Shown: piece by piece, positions 26,601 to 32,587 of the stretch | Layout of the letters: every line of letters begins with the position of its first letter | Numbering within the stretch: the first letter of the stretch is position 1 | Assembly: GCA_947166155.1 (NCBI GenBank) | Contig: CAMVDC010000011.1 | Location: 1 to 32,587 of the forward strand | Direction: 5' to 3' | DNA: 32,587 bases | Source: an uncultured Prevotellaceae bacterium | GTDB taxonomy: Bacteria; Bacteroidota; Bacteroidia; Bacteroidales; Bacteroidaceae | Position numbers and translations under genes: made by a program | Notes under the pieces: model-generated | What the model saw: the letters and a program-made list of their open reading frames with translations, nothing else | Databases searched by the model: none | What the model was told of the DNA's origin: nothing

Positions 26601-27396
26601 TCAGGGTGGCACGCACGGCGTATGTGCCGGTTGCATCCTCATATTTCTTCACATCGACATCGAGCTTCATCGTCGCGTCGCGATACTGATCGTCGAGGTC
26701 GGTGGTCACAAACCAGTCAAACAGGCGAGTCTTCGGGGTGGCATAGAGTGTCACGTCGTCGAAGATTCCGGCCAGTCGCCAGTAGTCCTGTCCCTCGAGG
26801 TAGTAGCCGTCGCTGTATTTCACCACACACACAGCCAGCGTGTTCTTGCCTGCCTGCAAGTAAGGTGTTACGTCGTATTCGGCCGGTTCCTGTCCGCCTT
26901 CGTTATATCCCACCTGCTTGCCGTTCAGCCACACGAACGATGCGCTCTGGGTCTTCTCCATGCGCAGGAACACCTGCCGTCCGTTCCATTCCCGCGGCAG
27001 TGTGAAAGTCTTGCGATAGGCACCCGTAGGGTTATACTCTCTCGGCACATGGGGCGGATTGGCCTTGAACGGAGCCGGCACGTTGCGGAACTGCGGGTCG
27101 CCAAATCCCTCCATCTCCCAGTTGCTCGGTACTGGTATGCTGCTCCATTTCCCATCCTTGAAGTTGGGCTTGAAGAAGTCTTGCGGCACCTCCTCGGGGG
27201 TGGTGGCAAAGAAGAATCGCCACTGTCCGTTGAGCGACATGCGGTCGTCGGCCTTGTAGTAGGCATGACCTTCCTCCTGACCCTCTTCAAACACCGCGGT
27301 GTTTTCTATGTAGTCGTAGATATGCTCCAGATACTGAGCGTTAGCCTGAAGCGTGAATGCAGCCATCAGGCACATTGCAAATGATTTCTTATTCAT
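23629..27396 (-). CDS. Secreted GH2 beta-galactosidase with internal LamG-like domain
   Basis: A 1255-residue exported glycosidase of the LacZ-like GH2 group, expected to act on beta-galactosides outside the cytoplasm. Order: signal peptide (1-20, ending QANA); GH2 sugar-binding domain (about 50-220, with VPSNWEMEGFGDP and NPTGAYRKTF); immunoglobulin-like domain (about 225-340); catalytic barrel (about 342-570) with SHYP at 392-395, acid/base E460 in WSAGNES and nucleophile E528 in FMDEY; then a LamG/concanavalin-like insertion (about 585-785) including a Gly/Arg/Gln-rich low-complexity patch (712-727); then the LacZ-type C-terminal beta domains (to 1255). Ordinary LacZ is about 1030 residues, and the difference corresponds to the insertion, which may bind polysaccharide. 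It has its own strong promoter and forms a single-gene unit convergent with the BNR_4 gene. Confidence 0.93.
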   Translation of the reverse strand: MNKKSFAMCLMAAFTLQANAQYLEHIYDYIENTAVFEEGQEEGHAYYKADDRMSLNGQWRFFFATTPEEVPQDFFKPNFKDGKWSSIPVPSNWEMEGFGDPQFRNVPAPFKANPPHVPREYNPTGAYRKTFTLPREWNGRQVFLRMEKTQSASFVWLNGKQVGYNEGGQEPAEYDVTPYLQAGKNTLAVCVVKYSDGYYLEGQDYWRLAGIFDDVTLYATPKTRLFDWFVTTDLDDQYRDATMKLDVDVKKYEDATGTYAVRATLTDPKGSQVKEMTSDRFSMNGKGKHSVKFTEHISNPDKWTSETPSLYTLRLELLDSDGRVMQQISSKMGFKETEIRHQVFYLNGIPIKLNAINTHMQHPEHGHVMDEATIRRDMEILKQHNFNGVRTSHYPPVNRYLELADEYGLYIIDETGDEAHATEYISNNQQFLGMYQERVRQLVLRDRNHPCVLFWSAGNESGEGPLIGEVVKEGKKYDPTRYFMYGGNAYAHAAEDIIGPRYPTPYELEMNTALVPEESDPRPSFMDEYLSVAGNAGGGMDEYWDIIRRHPRLMGGALWDFVNPGLTEHIRPLKDSSPFDTPVHLMSGAKVEKGVLHLSGLEEWVEVYRSQNVELSGKALTISFDVKPGKLCGIHEGAPYVTKGNTQFGVVQRGADKLQFYLHSGVKHTLDVDLPADWLDHWHHVTASWDGHEMKLYIDHKLLGTTTTAPAEQQAGRRGGNGGGERGVLSNFPYPINIGRLAGNHAQDAQTTYTAQAEMDNVAIFNRCMADGEGKAEDAVLYLTFDSAGDEGTFFTIAANMRTYGCIWPDRTVQPEMVQMKWTTQPVSIRLINADTGEAEVTNRLFFTDLSQYATHWALMADGDIVEQGDIQLTTPAMTSEVIRIPYHKPAIKPGKEYRINITSTLKNDQVWAKAGHEVAWDQLELTSWNMPAPAPQLAAGKVNAEETDQFIKISGNRFCYTINKQTGNMEQIEVDGKPVLKAPMEFNLWRAPLANEFDSWDAFRVNGGYAEGYGNMVSTLFYSKGVNQLKIRPTEVRLSHNEHETTVRVHQVVQVGASSYGQLDLYISGVQLAGFSIDYTYHFYDDGTVKIQNHLSPQGKLPEMLPRIGFTTSVANDFDHITWYGRGPEENYPDRKTGYKVGIWSKTVKDMYEPYLLPQDHALRTDLRYLRLADNEGHGIRISMNELFNFNAYQFTTENLTKSQFTYQLQPQKDRYTLNIDYATTGVGCTCVYVLDEYRAKPAAYNREVTIKIE

Positions 27397-27434
27397 CTCT
27401 ATTTATACTTTTTTATAATTATGTTCAAAAACAT

Positions 27435-27451
27435 GACGTATAATATACGTC
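27435..27451 (-). promoter_or_regulatory. Palindrome in the GH2 leader, possible operator or RNA hairpin
   Basis: gacgtataatatacgtc is a perfect inverted repeat (8-bp arms, one central base). It starts 11 bp downstream of the -7 box, inside the predicted 5-prime leader. The position suits a repressor site or an mRNA 5-prime hairpin; nothing identifies a regulator. Confidence 0.45.
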
Positions 27452-27461
27452 TTAGCAACTG

Positions 27462-27493
27462 CAAAATTAAGAAATAAAAGCCATGAAGCCAAA
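27462..27493 (-). promoter_or_regulatory. Strong Bacteroidota-type promoter of the GH2 gene
   Basis: On the minus strand TTTG (27493-27490) and TAATTTTG (27469-27462) match the -33 and -7 consensus exactly, with a 20-nt spacer. The predicted leader is about 60 nt before the GH2 start at 27396. This is the best promoter in the window. Confidence 0.78.
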
Positions 27494-27847
27494 TAATGAT
27501 ATAATTATTTGCAAATATGTCACTTCTTTTGTGTTATAATTAGTGTTTTTGTTACTTAATTATCCGACACAAATGAGAACACCTATATTGCATAATTCAT
27601 AATTGACTATCCAGCGTCCCCTCTTCCCTTTCGTTTCTTCCCCAAAGCTTTTGATATGACGGAATGTTTCGTATATACATGTTTTACTCCTGTCCTCCGA
27701 TATGTCACCCCTTCGGGCATTATGCAATTCGGCAAGTGATGTCGGTTTTTACGTACTTGTAAAGCTTTGTAAAAATAAAGAATAAACGAAAGAATGAAAG
27801 AATGAAAACAGACCATGCTGGAGGTATGTATAAACGCGATGTTCTGC

Positions 27848-27935
27848 GAGTGCGCACTTTCGGGCCTGTGAGTGCGCACTCTCGGGCCTGCGACTGCGCA
27901 CTCTCGGGGCTGCGAGTGCGCACTCTCCGACGCGT
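27848..27935. repeat. Palindromic 22-bp array, locus 3 (four units)
   Basis: Unit starts 27848, 27870, 27892 and 27914 have the same 22-bp spacing and copy number as locus 1. The core gagtgcgcactc is perfect in units 2 and 4; unit 3 reads gactgcgcactc and unit 1 ends in ctt, exactly as unit 1 does at locus 1. Linkers are tcgggcctgc-like. Confidence 0.92.
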
Positions 27936-28030
27936 ACGTATATAAGCAACGTGGTGAAGGTATATTCGTGGGGTCATGAAGGTATATACGCTCAGTGCTT
28001 TATGTACGTTCGTACAGACGTCTGCTATGA

Positions 28031-28074
28031 CTCCCGCGGCATTATGATGCGTGTGCTTCATAATGCCGCGGGAG
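28031..28074. repeat. Perfect 17-bp inverted repeat (hairpin)
   Basis: ctcccgcggcattatga (28031-28047) is perfectly complementary to 28058-28074, with a 10-nt loop. No T-tract follows on either strand, so it is not a standard terminator. It lies in the non-coding interval 211 bp beyond the rfbB stop. Confidence 0.85.
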
Positions 28075-28144
28075 GTTGTTATGCCAACATGGTGGTCCTT
28101 CGGCCTGTCACAGATATGCTCGCCATGCTCGATATGACAAAAGG

Positions 28145-28282
28145 AGGCGGTTGTACTCCATGGGAAGTGTAGATGTGGTTATTCTCCAATAAAGTGCAGA
28201 TGTGGTTATTCTCCAATAAAGTGCTGATGTGGTTGCACTCCATGTGAAGAAAGAATGTGGTTGCATTCCGATGAAGATCAAC
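28145..28282. repeat. 27-28 bp tandem array downstream of rfbB
   Basis: Five units start at 28145, 28173, 28200, 28227 and 28255, sharing the core atgtggtt followed by ctcca and aag; units 2 and 3 are nearly identical. The array ends within a few bases of the rfbB stop (28286-28288). Unlike the 33-bp and 21-bp arrays, I find no resemblance to the last codons of rfbB. Confidence 0.85.
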
Positions 28283-28285
28283 AAA

Positions 28286-29422
28286 CTATCGTCCGTTGTA
28301 CATGCTTTCGTAGTACTTCTCGTAGTCGCCGCTGGTGATGTTGTCCATCCATTCCTGGTTGTCGAGATACCAGCGTACGGTGCGCTCGATGCCTTCTTCG
28401 AACTGTAGCGATGGTTCCCATCCCAGCTCGCGTTGCAATTTTGTGGAGTCGATAGCATAGCGTGCATCGTGGCCAAGACGGTCGGTGACGTAGGTGATGA
28501 GGTCGAGGTCGGCTCCTTCGGGACGTCCGAGCAGGCGGTCGACGGTCTTGATGACTACCTTGATGATGTCGATATTCTTCCATTCGTTGAAGCCTCCGAT
28601 GTTGTAGGTTTCGGCTATTGTGCCGCGGTGGAATATGATATCGATGGCACGAGCGTGGTCTTCGACGAAGAGCCAGTCGCGCACGTTCTCACCTTTTCCG
28701 TAGACAGGCAGCGGGCGGCGGTGGCGTATGTTGTTGATGAAAAGCGGTATGAGCTTTTCGGGGAACTGATAAGGTCCGTAGTTGTTGGAGCAGTTGGTGA
28801 CGATTGTAGGCATTCCGTAGGTGTCGTGGAATGCACGGACAAAGTGGTCGCTCGATGCCTTTGAGGCCGAGTAGGGCGAATGTGGGTTGTATTTTGTGGT
28901 TTCGTAGAAGAAGTCGGTTCCGTATGCCAGATGATGTTCGCCGCTCGATGCAGTGGTGGTGAACGGTGGTTCTATGCCTTCGGGCCGGTCCATCTGAAGT
29001 GCTCCATAGACTTCGTCGGTCGAAATGTGGTAAAAGCGTTTGCCTTCATATCCTTCGGGCAGGCTTTCCCAGTATAGTTTAGCTGCTTGCAGCAGTGTGA
29101 GTGTACCCATCACGTTGGTGCGAGCGAATGTGAAGGGGTCTTTGATTGAACGGTCTACATGACTCTCGGCTGCCAGGTGGATGATGCCGTCGATGTGGTT
29201 GTCTTGCATCAGCTGGTAGAATGCATCGAAGTCGCAGATGTCCATGCGTACGAACTTGTAGTTAGGACGGTCTTCGATGTCCTTCAAGTTGGCGAGGTTG
29301 CCTGCGTAGGTGAGTTTGTCGAGGTTGATGATGTTGTACTCGGGGTACTTGTTGACGAAGAGACGGACCACGTGGCTTCCGATGAATCCGGCTCCTCCGG
29401 TGATTACGATGTTACGTTTCAT
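28286..29422 (-). CDS. rfbB: dTDP-glucose 4,6-dehydratase
   Basis: A 378-residue short-chain dehydrogenase-fold enzyme converting dTDP-glucose to dTDP-4-keto-6-deoxyglucose, the second step toward dTDP-rhamnose and related sugars for O-antigen, capsule or glycoprotein. The NAD-binding GGAGFIGSH is at 9-17, the catalytic triplet TDE at 135-137 (HISTDEVYG), and YSASK with Y184 and K188. The 25-30 residue insertion after STDEVYG (EPPFTTTASSGEHHLAYG) is characteristic of Bacteroidales RfbB. The start ATG overlaps the GH28 stop by four bases (ATGA), so it is translated from the same mRNA as GH28. No rfbA, rfbC or rfbD is adjacent. Confidence 0.97.
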   Translation of the reverse strand: MKRNIVITGGAGFIGSHVVRLFVNKYPEYNIINLDKLTYAGNLANLKDIEDRPNYKFVRMDICDFDAFYQLMQDNHIDGIIHLAAESHVDRSIKDPFTFARTNVMGTLTLLQAAKLYWESLPEGYEGKRFYHISTDEVYGALQMDRPEGIEPPFTTTASSGEHHLAYGTDFFYETTKYNPHSPYSASKASSDHFVRAFHDTYGMPTIVTNCSNNYGPYQFPEKLIPLFINNIRHRRPLPVYGKGENVRDWLFVEDHARAIDIIFHRGTIAETYNIGGFNEWKNIDIIKVVIKTVDRLLGRPEGADLDLITYVTDRLGHDARYAIDSTKLQRELGWEPSLQFEEGIERTVRWYLDNQEWMDNITSGDYEKYYESMYNGR

Positions 29423-30750
29423 AATTTATTCTCGTTTACTATTACATTGTTGACGGTGAGGTGTTCGATGAACTCGGGGTGATAGTTCACGTTGCGAGCC
29501 TTGACGTTGCAGTCTTCGAACAGGAAGTCGCGCAGGTGATATTGGTCTTCGCGCTGAGTGACGTTGAAGAATGTGTTGCACTCGAGGTTGATGCGCCGCA
29601 TGGTGATGTTGTTGCTGTAGGACATGGGTGGGTCTTGTCGGTCCTTGAGGTCGTAGAACTGTGTCCACGGCCTTACGAGCAGGAAGTTTTGCGCATTGCC
29701 TGTGATGTCTTCCACTGTGATGTATTCGTAGTGTTGTGGTGTGTCGGGGCGCATCTTGAGCCACAGTAGGTTGGTCGCACGGTCGACACGAATGCGACGC
29801 AGCACGATGTTGTGGTCGAAGATGGACTCACTGCCGCATGTGACACAGCTGGCACAGAATCCGAACACACAGTCCTCGATGATGATGTTTTCGTTGCCTC
29901 CGTTCTCGGGCATCTTCTGCGGGTCGTCGGCCCATGGGCCTTTACCGCCCTTGAGTGCCACAGCATCGTCGTCGACCGACATGTAGCATCCCTTTACGAG
30001 CATGTTGCGGCATGCATCGATGTCGATTGCATCGGTCGATGGGGCACGCACGGGTTCGTAGAGCGATGTGATGTGAAGGTTGAGCAACTTCACGTTTTCC
30101 GACTTGTAGTAGTGAGTTGTCCAGAAAGGTGAGTTTTGTAAAGACACGTTTTCTATCTGTACGTTGCGACAGTTGGATATATACACGAGTCGCGGACGCT
30201 GTTCGTCTTTGTTGGTACACTGTGGGTTCCACGAGCGACGGAGCCAGAATGCTTTCCAATAGGGCAGCCCGTTGCCGTCGATGGTGCCTTGTCCCGATAT
30301 GGTAAATCCGTCGAGATGGTCGGCATTAACCAGTGCCGGGAAGTATTTGCATGTTTCGCCCTCGATGCGTGTAGTCATGACAGGGAAGTCGCTGATGTCG
30401 GTCGAGCCTTTCAGGACCGCACCTTTCTCGAGGTACAGGTGTGTGCCTTGCTTGAAGAATAGTGCACCGGTCATGAATGTGCCCGATGGCACGACGATGA
30501 CTCCGCCTCCGTCGGCCGCCACACGGTCGATGAGTGCTTGAAGTTCCTTCGTGTATATGCGTCCGTCCATCATCACTCCGTGGTCGGTGATGCGGTACTG
30601 CTGACCTAACTTGGCCAGATCTACGGCCGTGGTGTCACGAAACCATTCAGGTACTTCTGTACCGTCGGGGAAGAGGTCCTTCTCGGGTTTGCGCGCATTG
30701 AGTGCGATGCAAATTGTTGTCAGTGCAGTCAAAAATATAAGTCGTTTCAT
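29419..30750 (-). CDS. Secreted GH28 pectinase-type glycosidase
   Basis: A 443-residue exported right-handed beta-helix enzyme of family GH28 (polygalacturonases, rhamnogalacturonases, xylogalacturonases), acting on pectin outside the cytoplasm. The signal peptide is about residues 1-19. Catalytic landmarks are STDAIDID (D240; usually NTDGID), SVDDDAVALKGG (D260/D261), TCGSES at 304-309 (where many members have a GHG motif) and LWLKMRPD at 329-336 in place of the RIK block. The lack of the exact polygalacturonase GHG/RIK residues points to a non-homogalacturonan substrate such as an exo-acting or decorated-pectin enzyme, but this is an inference. A -7 box lies 26 bp upstream. The stop overlaps rfbB. 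Confidence 0.9.
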   Translation of the reverse strand: MKRLIFLTALTTICIALNARKPEKDLFPDGTEVPEWFRDTTAVDLAKLGQQYRITDHGVMMDGRIYTKELQALIDRVAADGGGVIVVPSGTFMTGALFFKQGTHLYLEKGAVLKGSTDISDFPVMTTRIEGETCKYFPALVNADHLDGFTISGQGTIDGNGLPYWKAFWLRRSWNPQCTNKDEQRPRLVYISNCRNVQIENVSLQNSPFWTTHYYKSENVKLLNLHITSLYEPVRAPSTDAIDIDACRNMLVKGCYMSVDDDAVALKGGKGPWADDPQKMPENGGNENIIIEDCVFGFCASCVTCGSESIFDHNIVLRRIRVDRATNLLWLKMRPDTPQHYEYITVEDITGNAQNFLLVRPWTQFYDLKDRQDPPMSYSNNITMRRINLECNTFFNVTQREDQYHLRDFLFEDCNVKARNVNYHPEFIEHLTVNNVIVNENKL

Positions 30751-30775
30751 GCTTTAGAATAGTTTATTCACGCTG

Positions 30776-30783
30776 CAAAGTTA
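30776..30783 (-). promoter_or_regulatory. Bacteroidota -7 box for the GH28-rfbB unit
   Basis: On the minus strand TAACTTTG matches TAnnTTTG exactly, 26 bp before the GH28 start, giving a leader of about 20 nt. No clear -33 box is seen. It lies 42 bp from the divergent box for the topoisomerase gene. Confidence 0.55.
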
Positions 30784-30803
30784 CAAATAATTATCAATTA
30801 TCG

Positions 30804-30833
30804 TTTACATTTATCAATTTTTTTGTATCTTTG
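30804..30833 (+). promoter_or_regulatory. Promoter of the topoisomerase A-subunit gene
   Basis: TATCTTTG at 30826-30833 matches TAnnTTTG; TTTA at 30804-30807 (consensus TTTG) lies 18 nt upstream. The predicted leader is about 100 nt and contains a 9-bp hairpin (tttcatttt at 30864-30872 with 30879-30887, 6-nt loop) that could influence expression. Confidence 0.55.
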
Positions 30834-30940
30834 CACTCGGTATAGAGATTAAACGTACGCTCATTTCATTTTTCGGGTAAAATGAAACTACCATTTAAGT
30901 AAATTTTTTCGCATATTTAGAAATAGACTAATCAAATATA

Positions 30941-32587
30941 ATGGACGACGAAATCATAGATATTGAACCTGCAGATGTAGACAACGAGGCAGCCGAAGAA
31001 ACCGAGGTGACTGATGAAGCGTCAGCAACCGAGGTGAATGATTATTCAGCTCCTCACAGCGACTACGACCCCGCTACCATGACCGACAGCATCACTCACC
31101 ACCTGAGTGGTATGTATCAGACGTGGTTTCTCGACTACGCAAGCTATGTGATACTCGAGCGCGCCGTGCCTCACATCATGGATGGCTTGAAGCCGGTGCA
31201 GCGACGCATATTGCACTCGATGAAACGTATGGACGACGGGCGCTACAACAAAGTGGCAAACATTGTGGGACATACGATGCAATTCCATCCTCACGGCGAT
31301 GCTTCGATCAAAGACGCGCTGGTGCAGATGGGACAGAAAGAGTTGCTCATCGACTGTCAGGGCAACTGGGGAAACATCCTGACGGGCGACGATGCGGCTG
31401 CCGGACGTTACATCGAGGCGCGACTGTCGAAGTTTGCCAACGATGTGGTGTTCAATCCCAAGACCACGGAGTGGAAACTTTCGTACGACGGAAGGAACAA
31501 AGAGCCGATTTCACTGCCTGTGAAGTTCCCATTGCTGCTGGCTCAAGGCGTGGAAGGTATTGCTGTGGGACTTTCGTCGAAGATTCTGCCACACAACTTC
31601 AACGAGCTGTGTGATGCTGCAGTAAGCTACTTGCATGGCGAAGAGTTCCACCTCTATCCCGATTTCCTCACCGGAGGCTCGATCGATGTATCGAAGTATA
31701 ACGACGGCCAGAGGGGCGGAACGGTGCGTGTTCGTGCAAAGATTGAGAAAATCGACAACAAGACCTTGGTTATCCGCGAGATACCTTTTGGCAAAACAGC
31801 TACAACACTTATCGACTCTATACTGAAAGCCATAGAGAAAGGCAAGATAAAAGCACGCAAGGTGGACGACAACACGGCCGCGAGTGTCGAGATACTGATA
31901 CACCTGATGCCCGGCGTGTCGAGCGACAAGACCATCGATGCCCTCTATGCTTTCACCGATTGCGAGATAAGCATATCGCCCAACTGCTGTGTGATCGATG
32001 ACCGCATGCCTCAGTTCCTCACGGTGAGCGATGTGTTGCGACGCTCGGTGGATTACACCAAACACCTCATCAAGCGCGAACTCGAGATACGACGCGACGA
32101 ACTGCTTGAGCAGTTGCACTTCTGTTCGCTCGAAAAGATATTCATCGAAGAACGTATATACAAAGGTAAACAATTCGAGAATGCAGAATCGACCGACGCT
32201 GCACTGAAGTATATCGACGAGCGACTCGAGCCGTTTAAGAAAGACTTTGTGCGCGAAGTGACCCGCGACGACCTGCTGCGTCTGCTCGAAATCAAGATGC
32301 AACGCATACTGAAGTTCAACAAGGACAAGGCCGACGAACTCATTGCCCGCATCAAGGCCGAGCTTGAAGAGATAGAGCGCGACCTCAACAACCTGGTCGA
32401 AGTGACTGCCGACTGGTTCCGATTCCTGCAAAACAAATATGGAGCCGAGCATCCGCGACTGACCGAAATACGCAACTTCGACACCATACAAGCCGCCACC
32501 GTGGCCGAAGCAAACCAGAAACTCTATATCAACCGCACCGACGGATTCGTGGGAACGGGGTTGAAGAAGGACGAGTTTGTGTGCAAC
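30941..32587 (+). CDS. parC: Type IIA topoisomerase subunit A (probable ParC), cut at window end
   Basis: 549 codons are visible without a stop, so the gene continues beyond the window. It encodes the DNA-breaking subunit of topoisomerase IV (or gyrase), which decatenates chromosomes together with ParE. An acidic N-terminal extension (about 1-45, rich in Asp/Glu/Thr) precedes the winged-helix core. The conserved block QFHPHGDASIKDALV is at 114-128 and the active-site tyrosine is Y157 in GRYIEARL; the coiled-coil arms are about 370-490. The quinolone-contact position that is Ser in E. coli GyrA (83) is Ala121 here, while Asp125 matches Asp87. The short N-terminal domain and GNWGNI block favour ParC over GyrA, but the diagnostic C-terminal region is missing. 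ATG 30941 is the first start after the promoter. Confidence 0.88.
   Translation, partial: MDDEIIDIEPADVDNEAAEETEVTDEASATEVNDYSAPHSDYDPATMTDSITHHLSGMYQTWFLDYASYVILERAVPHIMDGLKPVQRRILHSMKRMDDGRYNKVANIVGHTMQFHPHGDASIKDALVQMGQKELLIDCQGNWGNILTGDDAAAGRYIEARLSKFANDVVFNPKTTEWKLSYDGRNKEPISLPVKFPLLLAQGVEGIAVGLSSKILPHNFNELCDAAVSYLHGEEFHLYPDFLTGGSIDVSKYNDGQRGGTVRVRAKIEKIDNKTLVIREIPFGKTATTLIDSILKAIEKGKIKARKVDDNTAASVEILIHLMPGVSSDKTIDALYAFTDCEISISPNCCVIDDRMPQFLTVSDVLRRSVDYTKHLIKRELEIRRDELLEQLHFCSLEKIFIEERIYKGKQFENAESTDAALKYIDERLEPFKKDFVREVTRDDLLRLLEIKMQRILKFNKDKADELIARIKAELEEIERDLNNLVEVTADWFRFLQNKYGAEHPRLTEIRNFDTIQAATVAEANQKLYINRTDGFVGTGLKKDEFVCN

Larger units (their letters stand above)
27397..28285. other. 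889-bp non-coding interval between rfbB and GH2
   Basis: No credible gene is present on either strand: the longer open frames run across repeats and match nothing I recognise. From left to right it contains the GH2 leader and promoter with a 17-bp palindrome (27435-27493), an AT-rich stretch (to about 27600), the third 22-bp palindromic array (27848-27935), small palindromes such as cagacgtctg (28014-28023), a perfect 17-bp hairpin (28031-28074), and a 27-28 bp tandem array (28145-28282) reaching almost to the rfbB stop. It is by far the longest gap in the window. Confidence 0.75.

Noticed and set aside
26137-27384. 415-residue plus-strand frame opposite the GH2 gene
   Set aside because: It is a shadow of a strongly supported GH2 reading frame with no recognisable domain; its composition (Val/His/Leu-rich) is typical of antisense frames here.
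28031-28074. Rho-independent terminator for rfbB
   Set aside because: The stem is strong but no T-tract follows on either strand and it lies 211 bp from the stop codon.
27951-28172. 73-residue plus-strand frame in the large non-coding interval
   Set aside because: It runs through the 17-bp hairpin and into the 27-bp array, has no recognisable domain and no promoter.
4390-30750. A single polysaccharide utilisation locus containing GH35, BNR_4, GH2 and GH28
   Set aside because: The genes are spread over 26 kb on both strands among housekeeping genes, with no SusC/SusD pair or hybrid two-component or sigma/anti-sigma regulator.

Overview
The window is chromosomal DNA from a member of the Bacteroidota, most likely order Bacteroidales (Prevotella/Segatella-like or Muribaculaceae-like; the genus is not decided by the sequence). 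The evidence is the promoter style (several -7 boxes of the form TAnnTTTG, two with a -33-like box 20 nt upstream), secreted glycoside hydrolases with short signal peptides, a Bacteroidales-type RfbB with its characteristic internal insertion, an archaeal/eukaryotic-type ProS, and the DUF2520 / KdsC-like / Maf gene string. It is a dense, mostly housekeeping region of 22 genes with carbohydrate-degradation genes scattered through it. I see no tRNA, rRNA, CRISPR array, prophage or insertion sequence.

Layout. 1-301: the end of a 22-bp tandem array and the leader of a short J-domain chaperone (302-1003). 1197-4160: a secreted GH3 enzyme with an N-terminal DUF1573 domain, convergent with a GH35 beta-galactosidase (4390-6492, minus) across a bidirectional terminator. 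6616-14608 (minus) is a compact series read in the order proS, S37 peptidase, clpC, a PurF-like protein without its glutaminase nucleophile, and prs. From 14830 on the plus strand come an OmpA-type lipoprotein overlapping mtgA, then hpt, adk, and a tight operon of nitroreductase, DUF2520 protein, KdsC-like phosphatase, Maf, a CobW-type GTPase with a long His/Asp loop, and a secreted BNR_4 propeller protein. 23629-27396 (minus) is a 1255-residue GH2 enzyme carrying a LamG-like insertion. After an 889-bp non-coding interval come rfbB and GH28 (minus, ATGA overlap) and, divergently, the start of a topoisomerase IV/gyrase A subunit cut by the window end.

How the genes fit together. GH3, GH35, BNR_4, GH2 and GH28 suggest growth on pectin, galactan or hemicellulose side chains, but no SusC/SusD pair or dedicated regulator is present, so this is not a classical polysaccharide utilisation locus. 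prs, the PurF-like gene, hpt and adk all concern PRPP and purine nucleotides. clpC and the J-protein concern protein quality control. OmpA, MtgA and the KdsC-like phosphatase concern the envelope.

The least ordinary material is non-coding. (1) Two unrelated genes (GH3 and PurF-like) are followed by in-phase tandem copies of their own last codons including the stop codon (33-bp and 21-bp periods). (2) A dispersed family of 22-bp units built on the palindrome gagtgcgcactc occurs at three intergenic sites with identical spacing; at one site two units have changed so that they pair with each other. (3) The PurF-like protein appears to have lost its glutamine-hydrolysing site while keeping its PRPP loop and clustered cysteines.
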